From positions 61,557,318 through 61,621,317 of the forward strand of contig JAAALK010000081.1 of the NCBI GenBank assembly GCA_019279435.1: a stretch of 64,000 nucleotides of DNA. The letters run 5' to 3'. The translations under genes were made by a program, and so were the position numbers. Below, piece by piece: positions 21,327-32,025 of the stretch. Source of the stretch: Zizania palustris. Lineage: Eukaryota; Streptophyta; Magnoliopsida; Poales; Poaceae. Every line of letters begins with the position of its first letter. Position 1 is the stretch's first letter. The notes beneath the pieces are model-generated. The model was not told the origin of the DNA. It worked only from the letters and a program-made list of their open reading frames with translations, and made no database searches.

Positions 21327-21710
21327 GCTTTTAGAGCATCTCCAAGAGACACTCTAAAAAATTCACTTCCCTTAATTTTAGAGATTATAACTAAAAAATT
21401 AGTTCCAATAGATACTCTAAAAGACTCTCAATAATAAAGTGATTCATAAATCTTTCTTCGTCATCTTTACTTATAGTGAACAACTTTCATTCCCTATCTA
21501 GTCCGGTTCCACCTGCTGGTGATACAATAGATGAAAAAGAAAAGAAAAGAGAATGTATTTAATTGGTAGGATTTATCTGTATAGAGAATATAATATTGAG
21601 AATCCGTTGGAAAGTAGTAAAATTTAGTGATTAAAATTTGTTAAAAGAACTCACTATATGAGATTTTAAAGAATAAAAAATAGCATCTCTTGAAGACGCC
21701 GTTAGAAAAG
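21327..21710. repeat. Possible MITE within unit R
   Basis: The left end AGCTTTTAGAGCATCTCCAAGAG and the right end CATCTCTTGAAGACGCCG TTAGAAAAG are related as imperfect inverted repeats, about 380 bp apart, with AT-rich non-coding sequence between. GAGCATCTCCAA-type ends are common among grass MITEs. No clear target duplication was seen. The same segment recurs in R copy 3 (about 34354-34735). Confidence 0.35.
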
Positions 21711-23276
21711 ATGGTCTTATGGAGTTAGGGTAGGGCCAAGCATGTTTAATTTAAAACTCATGGTTTAAGCGATTATTACTGTTTTTGCTACCGTAAATCT
21801 GTGTTTTTTGTCAATGTTTTGGCCAACGAATATAGGAAAAAGTTTGTTTTAAAATCTAAGTGTTTACGGGTACAAGTTTAAAAGTATTTTACAGATTACA
21901 AATTTTTACTAAACTGTTTTGCCGTAATTCGTGGCGCCTCAAGTAGCAACCTAGTTATTGTACGTCTATTTATCACAAGTTTATTTTAAAATCCACGAGT
22001 TTTAGGGGTGCAAGTTTCAAAGTATTTTATGGATTTTAGTTTACTAAGGATTTTTTTAAATCTTTTGTACCCAATGCTATTTTCCTGTATTTGGTTGAGC
22101 TGTAGATTGAAAAAAAAACTATTGTGAGTTATGAGCCGTAGAAAAATTGTTGTGAGCTATTGAAAAGTGGAGATGTTGTTTGGTTTAAACAACAATGAAT
22201 TTATGTTTTGGTAGCTCATGATACTTGGTTACATTACTACAATGCAATTTTGCATGTAAATTATTATAATCATGAAATTTTGTAATGTTTGTACTAAAAT
22301 TATATATTTTTGAATTACACTAAAATATTATATTTTTACTAAAATTATATATTTTGAAATCTTACATTAATTGGTATATTATAATAGCATGGTAGATAAT
22401 TTTCATTCAAAGTTGAACTGAGAGTTATGAAAGTTAGAGTTCACCAACTTTAAATTTGTACACGAAAAAGCTACGACTTTTTTTAAAAAAAAAAAACTGA
22501 TTGACCCTTGAACCCATTGTTTTGTTCAGCTTTTCCAACCAGAAAATTGAAAGATGAATCAAACACATTCTTACTAAAACAGCCTTACTAAGACATGGGA
22601 GAAGGCTTAAGGCTTATTTGGGGAGCTTTTGGTAGCGAGAGATTTTTAGTAGTTAGTTAGTCTAAGGAGCTGGATAGTCTGAGTATCTAGTTGATGGGAA
22701 TCTAAAGAAGCTAGTGTTTTCCAGCTTCTAGATTCTAGTTCATTTCTAGATTCTACATCTACTGGTTCTCACAATCTGATCAGAATTTGAACCGTTTATT
22801 TCAGCTTCAGATTCTAAAATTGTCATAAGTTCCCCTAAATAGGTCCTTAAGGCAGTTGGGGCTCGAGTCTTTGATCTTATCTCTAAAAGTTAATTAAATT
22901 TGTATCATAATGTTACGTGGATTTTTTAAATGAAATAAAAACACTTTATAAGCTGGTACCAATTGTCGACAACACGGCGACATTTGCGGCTCAAGTAGCA
23001 ACCAAGCTAGTTCATGTCCATCTATTTGTTTATTGTAACCTCCCAACTGTCCCTCTTAATTTCAAACCTTCAATATCTTTCAAGCAATGAGTGTGGCATG
23101 CATGTCTCACTATCCATCCATGTACCATTAAGTCAGCGACAGTACAACACTATGCATGTAGCAACCTACCTACAGTCCACGTCCATCTATATATTTATTG
23201 TAACCTTGCACTAAGCTGTGAGTAAGAGTAGCAGACACACTGCTAAGTGCTCTTGCCGAGCTTTGCAAAGACCAAC

Positions 23277-23625
23277 AATGAGGAAGTTGTGGCATTCTCA
23301 TCTTGTTCTTTTCAGTCATCTTGTTCTCTTCCCTCTCAGTCGTCAGCTGGATTATGTCGGCCATCGCCGCCGATGTGCTTCCAGGAGCGGCGACGTCGAC
23401 ATCCTGTTCCCATTCGGCATCAACCATGAGTGTGCATGGCAGACGCATGAGACGAGAAAGTATGACTTTAAGATCGACTGCTTGTCCGCACACGACGGCA
23501 CCATAAAGCTTTTCTTCAGAGGTAACGAGGTCATCAAGTTCTCAGTGCCACAAGGTAAGGCCTGAATGAATATGAACATGTCTACCTACTGTTACGACTC
23601 GTCCTCGGGCACAATGAAAGGATGT
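23277..23625 (+). pseudogene. Wall-associated-kinase-type extracellular exon fragment, R copy 1
   Basis: A signal-peptide-like stretch (FFSVILFSSLSVVSW, then IAADVLPG) is in one frame. The cell-wall-binding part (SGDVDILFPFGINHECAW, DFKIDCLSAHDGTIKLFFRG, VIKFSVPQGKA) is in another, so a frameshift lies near 23385. A TGA follows GKA in this copy. The GDVDI-PFPFGI and CAW pattern matches the GUB_WAK_bind domain of plant WAK receptor kinases, where CGDV is usual; the cysteine before GDV is replaced by serine. The exon stops where X begins, so the kinase part is absent. Broken and not functional. Confidence 0.65.
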
Positions 23626-24749
23626 TGACGGCAAAAAATGACATTAATGGTCGAAATTATCAAAATATCATTTTTTTTGTTAATTTGGGCCGAAAATATG
23701 CAATTCCTGGCAAAAGCCGAAGCCTTGAAGTGCCGAAGGCCCATCCGCATGGGGCTTCGATTGCCCTTCAGCGGCCTGCTTCGCAGGATAGCTTCAGCCC
23801 AAAGGGACCCTTCAGCGGCCCGCTTTGCCGAAAGGCTTTGGCACGAAGAGCCTACATCGGCAGGCCTGTCGAAGCCCCACCTCGGGTAGGCCTGAGGGGT
23901 TGAATCTGTTAAGGATTCAAGTTGTTTTGATCCCTAATAAAATCTTATCTTGTTTAGGCCGAATCCTAATCAGGTTAGAGATAGAGTTGTATCCATGTGC
24001 ATCAAGACTAGCCCCTATAAATATAGGGGTGAGACCGATTCAAATCAATCTACACAGATCAATATTTCAAAATCCTAGTTTTGAATCGTACATCTACTTT
24101 TCATCTACTTTCCACATTAGTTTAGTCCATCTTCGTGGGTTTGCGCTGAAAGCCCTCCGTGCATCACATCGTAACCGTGGTAAGTCCTTGTTGGTTCGCT
24201 TGTGAATCATCTGTTAATCTACGTAACAGATTACTATCACCTTGTTGGTTCGCCTATGAACCATACGTTAATCTACGTAACAGATTGTTACCCTTCGTTC
24301 TATCTATTTTCCTACTGCTACACTCGGTAATTTGTTCTCTAGGCCGAATTGGCAATTGATCTTTCTGTTTTGTAGAGTTTACGTTCGGAGCTCCTTCGCC
24401 AAGGATTTTCACTCCAATCCAACCTCGGAAAGGCGATCTCCGGAGCCAGGGGCTTAGTTTTGGAGGCTGCCGGGGCACCCTTCGGTAGGTCTTCACTTCA
24501 TCCATCCGTGCTGGATCCGTCACGCCGTTATCAGTCTGGCCAGGTTCCACGCACCAGAGCTGCTTTGCATCGGAGCCACTTCGCATCGGAGCCACGCCAG
24601 GACACTTTGCATCGGACCTCATCACGCCAGAGGCTTCACGCCGAACCCTGTTGTTCGGAGGCAATTTCGCGTCACGATCTGTTCGGAGCCTGCCTTCGAT
24701 CAGATCAATCGGAACGCCAAAGGTTATCTTCAATGCATACTTCGCATCA
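23626..24749 (+). repeat. LTR-type repeat X, copy 1 (about 1.12 kb)
   Basis: Starts TGACGGCAAAAAATGAC and ends CTTCGCATCA, giving TG...CA ends. It holds a TATA box TATAAATATA (24016-24025), a transcribed-leader-like stretch and a 54 bp tandem duplication near 24186-24291 (each with CTTGTTGGTTCGC and TTAATCTACGTAACAGATT). In the third copy Tat-type pol follows this sequence, so X is probably a Tat-type LTR. Here 24 bases with an imperfect CCGAAGG/CCTTCGG palindrome (24750-24773) follow and then R starts again. Confidence 0.7.
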
Positions 24750-24773
24750 GATGCCGAAGGCCTCCCTTCGGTG

Positions 24774-25549
24774 ACGCACTGCACTCAACCTCAAATACAA
24801 ATCTGCACGTCGTCTGCAACACTGCGTGCATATGAAAACTCCTCATTCTTCATAAGTTATACTTATGCGGAACTGCGTGTTAGTGTTCAGTGCCTGATTT
24901 TTTTTCATTTGGTGTTATGATTTTTTTCTTAAAAATTGTATACGAGTGTAAACTTAAAATGCAATATGTTTTTTAAAAAGTTTGTCGTAAATATAATAAT
25001 TGTGTCCCATAGTTTTATAAATCTATTAAAATTAATATCTTGATTAAAGGTAGTCAGGACACCTGAACCGCCCCTGCCTGCCTGTGTTTACTTCGGCATA
25101 TGGCCGGTTTAATTTCTTTTCTGTGGAAATTGCATGGATGCCTTGGCAAACATTAATTTGTCAGTTTCTTGCTGTGCAATAATTTTATACATGAGCACCC
25201 AGTGGCACGGACCTCCCCAATAGAGTAGCTAAATTAATGTCTCTGGGTACATTCCCTAAGGTTCCTTTACTTTTGACAGCCGTTTAAAGTATCTATTGTA
25301 GATAATTTTTTAATTCTAATCTCAAAAATTTAGAGAAGGGAGCTTTTAGAGCATCTCCAAGAGACACTCTAAAAAATTCACTTCCCTTAATTCTAGAGAT
25401 TATAACTAAAAAATTAGTTCCAATAGATACTCTAAAAGACTCTCAATAATAAAGTGATTCATAAATCTTTCTTCGTCATCCTTACTTATAGGGAACAACT
25501 TTCATTCCCTATATAGTCCGGTTCCACCTGCCGGTGATACAATAGATAA
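24774..25549 (+). repeat. Tandem unit R, copy 2, truncated
   Basis: It matches the first 0.78 kb of R copies 1 and 3 and stops at GGTGATACAATAGATAA, where the LTR of the CRM-like Gypsy element begins. The rest of R, including the kinase-type exon, is missing from this unit. Confidence 0.85.
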
Positions 25550-26510
25550 TGAGGACATACCTAGCATTCACTCATCTTCAAATGAAACTCCACTTGAGAT
25601 AGCTGGTCCAATTACAAGGAGTAGAGCTAAACAATTGCAGAAGGAAATTCATTCTCAGGTGAACACTAACCTTATGTTTAATAATCAGTCTATGTTGAAT
25701 GAGCCTATGCTTTTGAGTTCTTGTTTCAATGTCCTTAGGAATGATGGAGTGTATGAACCAGCATGGGATCAAGATGGTTTCAAGCCTCTGGACATCTGAA
25801 CCAAGATGCCTATGGTGTGCATGAATAAAATGGTGGTTCATCACCTTAGCATGGGAATGCAACCAGAAGTTAGATGACTGACACATGGTACGAATTCCAA
25901 GCATCACTACGGACAGAATACAAGGAGTTAGATGGTGTTCTATAAGTGGATGGAAGCATCTTCAAGTCTACTTTCCAGCTCATCAAACGGTCCATTATTT
26001 CGATGTCTTAATAAGGAGTTATACTCATTTTAGTAATTGCTGCCAGAAGCTGAAAAGACGCGCGAACCAGCCACGAAATCCATTAGAGCATGTGCATGCA
26101 GCCATTTACTCAAAGCTGAACACCCCTATCTCTATATATATCTTGTACTAGACAATGAAAAGACAGATCTTATTTTATTGAATTCAGAATACACAAACTC
26201 GTGGAGTTTTGTTTATGCGTGAGTCTTGAGAGGCTTGCAACATTTGTTCTTTCGATTCCTGAGGGAGTTGTAGAACGCCGAACTGCGGTTCACCCAGTTC
26301 GTGCCTTCACGTCTATAGGGCGTGATTGCGTGGGCTGTTTCGTCGATACGTGGAAGGGTGATTGTCTCGGTAGTTCATCGCGTGGACAGCCTCGCGGTGC
26401 GCTGCCTCTTCACCAGGTCACGCAGCGACAATTTATCAAGTTCGCAGATCCTACGAGAAGATCGGGCCACAACAACTTGCTACACGTGCTGCCTAGGCGT
26501 GTGCACATCA
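25550..26510 (+). repeat. 5' LTR of the CRM-like element, 961 bp
   Basis: Starts TGAGGACATACCTAGC and ends GTGTGCACATCA. The first 250 bases also read as the C-terminal part of pol, because the coding frame enters the 3' copy of this LTR. Confidence 0.92.
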
Positions 26511-26512
26511 TC

Positions 26513-26524
26513 TGGTATCAGAGC
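26513..26524 (+). other. Primer binding site, initiator tRNA-Met type (CRM-like element)
   Basis: TGGTATCAGAGC two bases after the 5' LTR. The same site follows the second LTR at 32028-32039. Confidence 0.92.
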
Positions 26525-26754
26525 CTCCGTTTCCTCAGTAGGATTGTTCTTGTTTTTGGTAGGATAGATTTTATATACCTACTGTCCACTAATAGCCAAA
26601 AAGAAAACCTACAGCCCAAATTCATACGTGCTACTGATTTTGTAGTTTGCTTTATCGAGTTTTAATCCTTTAAGATTTGTCTAGTTGCTAAATTTTTTCC
26701 CCTCATCGTTCTAGCTGTTATCTTTGTTCCATCTCATCCTTGATCTGATCGTCA

Positions 26755-28374
26755 TTGTTTGCTGCCATTGAGTTTAAAGGTTATGCTATAACTTGGTGGA
26801 ATCAAATTCGCGTAGAATACCAACGATTTGGACATCACCATATCACATGGGAAGAAATGAAGAGGGAACTGCGACGTCGTTTTGTTCCTGCGTATTATTC
26901 CCGTGACTTACATTTGCGGCTCAAACGCCTTGTGCAAGGTACTCGCAGCGTTGATGAATATTTTCAAGAAATGGAAATGTGCCTACTCCGTACGGGAATT
27001 ATTGAGGATGAGGAATCCACAATGGCTCGGTTCTTGGTTGGCCTGAATAAACCAATCGCTGATAAAGTGGACATGACAAACTACACAAATATAACAGAGT
27101 TGGTTCATTTTGCCAAAAGGGCAGAACGGCAGCTTGCTGACTCTTATAAGACCCATGTTTCATTTTCAGCTCATAACAGTTCTACTCATTGGCGCCATTC
27201 ACAACAGAGAGAATCAGGGCTGCACACACCTTCAGCTCGTGCAGCTTCTCGTCCAGTTTCAACTTCTGCCAAACAATTTGATGCGAAAGGCAAAGCTGTA
27301 AGTTCCAATCAGTCCAACTCCTCCGCTGCTGCAGCCCCAAGGAAGACAAGTAAGATTGAGTGTTTTAAGTGTGGTGGTCATGGGCATAAGCAAGCTGAAT
27401 GCCCCGATAGGCGTGTTATTATAGCACTTGCTGATGGTTCTTATGACTCTCAGAGTGAAGCTGAGGATGAGCACGATATCCTGCCATTATCAAATGAAAA
27501 TCTCCAAACTTGTGAGTATTCAGCAGAGGATGGTACATTTGAGCTAGGTCTGAATTGTTTAGCGATTCAACCTATTCCAACTTTTGCTCACAATGACATG
27601 TTACAAGATGTTATTTCTCCATCTTCTGACGAGATTACTAGTGCTGATTTTGATGAGTTGCTTGCTGATTTTCCTGATTTCGAGCCTTCTACAATGAATA
27701 CACCATCTCCTTCTTTGGTGGTTAGGAGAGTCCTTTCCACTCAGTTTGTTGCTGCTGAACAAGGACAACGCCATAATTTATTTCAGTCCCGATGCAAAGT
27801 GCAAGGCCAAGTGTGCCGTTTCATCATAGATGGTGGGAGCTACAATAATATTGTTAGTTCTTTGCTTGTTGAGAAGCTTGGTTTGCAGCCACGTCGCCAT
27901 CCACATCCGTACCATATGCAATGGCTGAATAATTCCGGGACAGTTAAGGTTTCAGCCATGATTCGTTTGTCATTTTCCATTGGTGATTATCATGGAGAGG
28001 TGGATTGTGATATTGTCCCCATGCAAGCATGCCATTTGCTGCTTGGTCGACCCTGGCAATTTGATGTGGACTCGGTGCATTTTGGACGGTCTAACAAATA
28101 CACTTTCATTCACAATGACAAGAAGGTGGTTCTTGTTCCATTATCTCCAGAGGAAATACATACTTCAGATATGGCTCGCAAGAAAAGAGAGGAATCAGAC
28201 AAAAGAAAATTGAGTGAGACCCCCAACCCAAGTAAGGGAGAGAGTTCTAACCCATCCAGCCACATAAAGCCTCATGCCAATCCTAAACAGCCACGCCATA
28301 CTGAGTGTCTCTTTGTGAGCAAGAGTGATTTGAGAGAACTGAGAAACACCACAGCCCCATTCTTTGTGCTCTAG
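26755..28374 (+). pseudogene. gag: Gag and protease region of the CRM-like element, without N-terminus
   Basis: The frame opens after a UGA at 26746 and has no ATG; it begins inside the capsid domain at AAIEFKGYAITWWNQIR, so the usual N-terminal gag part was deleted. RRRFVPAYYSRDL and SVDEYFQEME are typical Gypsy gag motifs. A CCHC knuckle CFKCGGHGHKQAEC lies near 27361. Protease follows with IIDGGSYNNIV (near 27826) and HLLLGRPWQFDVDS. The frame is closed by a single UAG at 28372-28374, and the same frame continues open into reverse transcriptase. Whether the UAG is a mutation or a translation signal cannot be told from one copy. Confidence 0.85.
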
Positions 28375-31314
28375 CACAAGGAGGTCCTACTTTCAACTCA
28401 TGATTTACCTTCATCGCTGCCTAGTGTTGTTCTTGATCTCTTACAGGACTTCGAAGATGTTTTTCCCGATGAGATACCAGCTGGACTTCCTCCACTCCGT
28501 GGAATTGAGCATCAAATTGATTTGGTACCAGGTGCTTCGCTTCCAAATCGTCCAGCCTACCGCACCAATCCTGAAGAAACAAAGGAAATTCAGCGACAGG
28601 TAAAAGAGCTTTTGGACAAAGGGTATGTTCGTGAATCCTTATCACCATGTGCAGTTCCCGTTCTTTTAGTCCCAAAGAAAGATGGCTCTTGGCGCATGTG
28701 TGTTGATTGTCGTGCTATCAATGCTATAACTGTTCGATATCGCCATCCCATTCCACGACTTGATGACATGTTAGACGAATTGAGTGGTTCTAACATTTTC
28801 ACCAAGATAGATTTGCGTAGTGGTTATCATCAAATCCGCATGAAACTTGGTGATGAATGGAAAACAGCGTTTAAAACTAAATTTGGTCTCTATGAATGGC
28901 TTGTGATGCCATTTGGCTTGACAAATGCTCCTTCAACTTTTATGCGCTTAATGAATCATGTTTTACGAGCTTTCATTGGCAAGTTTGTAGTTGTTTATTT
29001 TGATGATATTCTGATCTATAGCAAATCATTTGATGAACATCTTGATCATATCCATCAAGTACTTGCTGTATTGAGGGAAAAGAAATTGTATGGCAACATT
29101 GCTAAGTGCACCTTTTGCACAGACCATGTTCTTTTCCTTGGCTTTGTTGTTTCCGCAGATGATATTCAGGTTGATGTAGAGAAAGTTAAAGCAATAAAGG
29201 ATTGGCCTACACCGGTAAATGTGAGCCAAGTTCGAAGCTTTCATGGTCTTGCAGGTTTTTACAGGCGTTTTGTTAAAGATTTCAGCATGATCGCTGCACC
29301 CCTCAATAATTTGACAAAGAAGGATGTTCCATTCAAGTGGGGAGATGAACAAGACCAAGCCTTCAATGAGCTGAAAACAAAGCTTTGTGAAGCACCGCTG
29401 CTACAACTTCCTGATTTTAGTAAGACATTTGAGATCGAATGTGATGCAAGTGGTATTGGCATAGGAGGTGTACTGCTGCAAGAAGGTAAACCTGTTGCCT
29501 ACTTTTCTGAAAAGCTAAATGGTCCACATCTGAATTACTCAGTTTATGACAAGGAGCTTTATGCGTTAGTTCGTGTTTTGGAAGTTTGGCAACATTACTT
29601 GTTCCCTAAAGAATTTGTAATCCATTCTGATCATGAAGCTTTGAAATATCTTAAAAGCCAAGGCAAGCTGAACCGTCGACATGCTAAATGGATTGAGTTC
29701 ATTGAAACGTTTCCCTATGTTGTCAAACATAAGCGTGGTAAAGATAACATTGTTGCTGATGCCTTGTCTAGAAGATGTGCGTTGATTACACAACTAGATA
29801 CAAAAGTGCTTGGTTTGGAATCCATTAAAACACTTTATGCTGCTGATGCTGATTTTAAAGAACATTTCTCTCGTTGCATTGATGGAAAAGGTTGGGATAA
29901 ATATTATGTGCATGATGGCTTCTTATTTCGGACTAACAAAATATGCATCCCAGCTTGTTCGATTCGCCTAGTTCTTTTGCAGGAAGCACATGAAGGTGGA
30001 CTAGCTGGTCATTTTGGTGTCAAAAAGACATTGGACATGCTCTCCGATCATTTCTTTTGGCCACATATGCGACGTGATGTCCAGCGGCACGTTGGGTGCT
30101 GCATCGTTTGCTTGAAAGCTAAGTCCCGCCTCAATCCCCATGGTTTATATACTCCATTACCTATTCCACATGTACCTTGGGAAGATATATATATGGACTT
30201 TGTTCTAGGGTTACCTCGGTCTCAGAGGGGGAGGGATTCTATTTTTGTTGTTGTAGATCGCTTTTCTAAAATGGCACATTTTATCCCCTGTCATAAGAGC
30301 GATGATGCTTCACACGTTGCTGATTTGTTTTTCAGGGAGATTGTTCGTTTACATGGAGTTCCAAAGACTATTGTTTCAGACCGGGATACAAAATTTCTCA
30401 GCTACTTTTGGAAGACATTGTGGGCTAAGCTTGGCACAAAGTTGTTATTTTCAACCACTTGTCATCCACAAACGGATGGACAAACTGAAGTTGTCAACCG
30501 TACCTTGTCAACCATGTTGCGTGCTGTGTTGAAAAAGAATTTGAAGCTCTGGGAAGACTGCCTTCCACATGCTGAATTTGCATATAACAGGGCAGTCCAT
30601 TCCACAACAAACTCTTGTCCATTTGAAATAGTTTATGGGTTTAAACCGCATACTCCCATGGATCTTTTGCCTTTACCATTACAGGAACAAGTTAACTTGG
30701 ATGCCACAAAAAGATCAGACTTTATCAAGCGGTTACAAGCGGAGACAAGAAAGAATATTGAGAAGAAATCAGCACAATATGCAAAGCAAGCAAACAAAGG
30801 TAAGAAGAAGGTTACATTTCAGCCAGGAGATCTTGTATGGTTGCATCTACGAAAGGATCGCTTTCCCCAACAGCGTAAGAGTAAGTTATCTCCTCGGGGT
30901 GATGGTCCGTTCAAGGTTCTCCAAAAGATAAATGATAATGCTTACAAAATTGAGCTGCCACCTGAATATTCCAATGTGAGTACAACATTTAATGTCAAAG
31001 ACTTGCTTCCATTTGTTGGTGAGCCTGAGTCGAGGACGACTCCTTCTCAAGAGGGGGAGGCTAATGAGGACATACCTAGCATTCACTCATCTTCAAATGA
31101 AACTCCACTTGAGATAGCTGGTCCAATTACAAGGAGTAGAGCTAAACAATTGCAAAAGGAAATTCATTCTCAGGTGAACGCTAACCTTATGTTTAATAAT
31201 CAGTCTATGTTGAATGAGCCTATGCTTTTGAGTTCTTGTTTCAATGTCCTTAGGAATGATGGAGTGTATGAACCAGCATGGGATCAAGATGGTTTCAAGC
31301 CTCTGGACATCTGA
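28375..31314 (+). CDS. pol: Pol of the CRM-like element: reverse transcriptase, RNase H, integrase, C-terminal tail in the LTR
   Basis: Same frame as gag after one UAG. Reverse transcriptase: DKGYVRESLSPCAVPVLLVP, the MPFGLTNAPSTFM motif and YFDDILIYSK (near 28996). RNase H: FEIECDASGIGIGGVL (near 29428). Integrase: zinc ligands in AHEGGLAGHFG and CCIVCLKAKS, catalytic region DIYMDFVLGLP, VSDRDTKFLS, DGQTEVVNR. A GPF/Y-type module (GDGPFKVLQKINDNAYKIELP) follows near 30900. The last 83 residues (from 31065) lie inside the 3' LTR and include GPITRSRAKQLQKEI. No further stop occurs over 980 codons. No classical chromodomain was seen; CRM elements carry a different C-terminal motif encoded in the LTR. 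Confidence 0.88.
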   Translation, partial: HKEVLLSTHDLPSSLPSVVLDLLQDFEDVFPDEIPAGLPPLRGIEHQIDLVPGASLPNRPAYRTNPEETKEIQRQVKELLDKGYVRESLSPCAVPVLLVPKKDGSWRMCVDCRAINAITVRYRHPIPRLDDMLDELSGSNIFTKIDLRSGYHQIRMKLGDEWKTAFKTKFGLYEWLVMPFGLTNAPSTFMRLMNHVLRAFIGKFVVVYFDDILIYSKSFDEHLDHIHQVLAVLREKKLYGNIAKCTFCTDHVLFLGFVVSADDIQVDVEKVKAIKDWPTPVNVSQVRSFHGLAGFYRRFVKDFSMIAAPLNNLTKKDVPFKWGDEQDQAFNELKTKLCEAPLLQLPDFSKTFEIECDASGIGIGGVLLQEGKPVAYFSEKLNGPHLNYSVYDKELYALVRVLEVWQHYLFPKEFVIHSDHEALKYLKSQGKLNRRHAKWIEFIETFPYVVKHKRGKDNIVADALSRRCALITQLDTKVLGLESIKTLYAADADFKEHFSRCIDGKGWDKYYVHDGFLFRTNKICIPACSIRLVLLQEAHEGGLAGHFGVKKTLDMLSDHFFWPHMRRDVQRHVGCCIVCLKAKSRLNPHGLYTPLPIPHVPWEDIYMDFVLGLPRSQRGRDSIFVVVDRFSKMAHFIPCHKSDDASHVADLFFREIVRLHGVPKTIVSDRDTKFLSYFWKTLWAKLGTKLLFSTTCHPQTDGQTEVVNRTLSTMLRAVLKKNLKLWEDCLPHAEFAYNRAVHSTTNSCPFEIVYGFKPHTPMDLLPLPLQEQVNLDATKRSDFIKRLQAETRKNIEKKSAQYAKQANKGKKKVTFQPGDLVWLHLRKDRFPQQRKSKLSPRGDGPFKVLQKINDNAYKIELPPEYSNVSTTFNVKDLLPFVGEPESRTTPSQEGEANEDIPSIHSSSNETPLEIAGPITRSRAKQLQKEIHSQVNANLMFNNQSMLNEPMLLSSCFNVLRNDGVYEPAWDQDGFKPLDI
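31049..31064 (+). promoter_or_regulatory. Polypurine tract of the CRM-like element, inside the coding frame
   Basis: AAGAGGGGGAGG followed by CTAA stands directly before the 3' LTR. Because pol is still open here, the tract is also translated (as the codons before the LTR). Confidence 0.8.
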
Positions 31315-32025
31315 ACCAAGATGCCTATGGTGTGCATGAATAAAATGGTGGTTCATCACCTTAGCATGGGAATGCAACCAGAAGTTAGATGATTGACACA
31401 TGGTACGAATTCCAAGCATCACTACGGACAGAATACAAGGAGTTAGATGGTGTTCTATAAGTGGATGGAAGCGTCTTCAAGTCTACTTTCTAGCCCATCA
31501 AACGGTCCATTATTTCGATGTCTTAATAAGGAGTTATACTCATTTTAGTAACTGCTGCCAGAAGCTGAAAAGACGCGCGAACCAGCCACGAAATCCATTA
31601 GAGCATGTGCATGCAGCCATTTACTCAAAGCTGAACGCCCCTATCTCTATATATATCTTGTACTATACAATGAAAAGACAGATCTTATTTTATTGAATTC
31701 AGAATACACAAACTCGTGGAGTTTTGTTTATGCGTGAGTCTTGAGAGGCTTGCAACATTTGTTCTTTCGATTCTTGAGGGAGTTGTAGAACGCCGAACTG
31801 CGGTTCACCCAGTTCGTGCCTTCACGTCTATAGGGCGTGATTGCGTGGGCTGTTTCGTCGATACGTGGAAGGGTGATTGTCTCGGTAGTTCGTCGCGTGG
31901 ACAGCCTCGCGGTGCGCTGCCTCTTCACCAGGTCACGCAGCGACAATTTATCAAGTTCGCAGATCCTACGAGAAGATCGGGCCACAACAACTTGCTACAC
32001 GTGCTGCCTAGGCGTGTGCACATCA
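31065..32025 (+). repeat. 3' (middle) LTR of the CRM-like element, 961 bp
   Basis: Same ends and length as the 5' LTR. It is followed not by flanking DNA but by another primer site and leader. Confidence 0.92.

Larger units (their letters stand above)
20784..23625 (+). repeat. Tandem unit R, copy 1 (about 2.84 kb)
   Basis: It begins ACGCACTGCACTCAACCTC, as do copies 2 (24774) and 3 (33764). It is AT-rich, contains a MITE-like segment (21327-21710) and ends in a broken wall-associated-kinase-type exon (23277-23625). Copy 3 aligns over its whole length with small indels; copy 2 is cut after about 0.78 kb. Copy 1 lacks a short segment present near the start of copies 2 and 3 (after CATAAGTTA). 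Confidence 0.88.
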
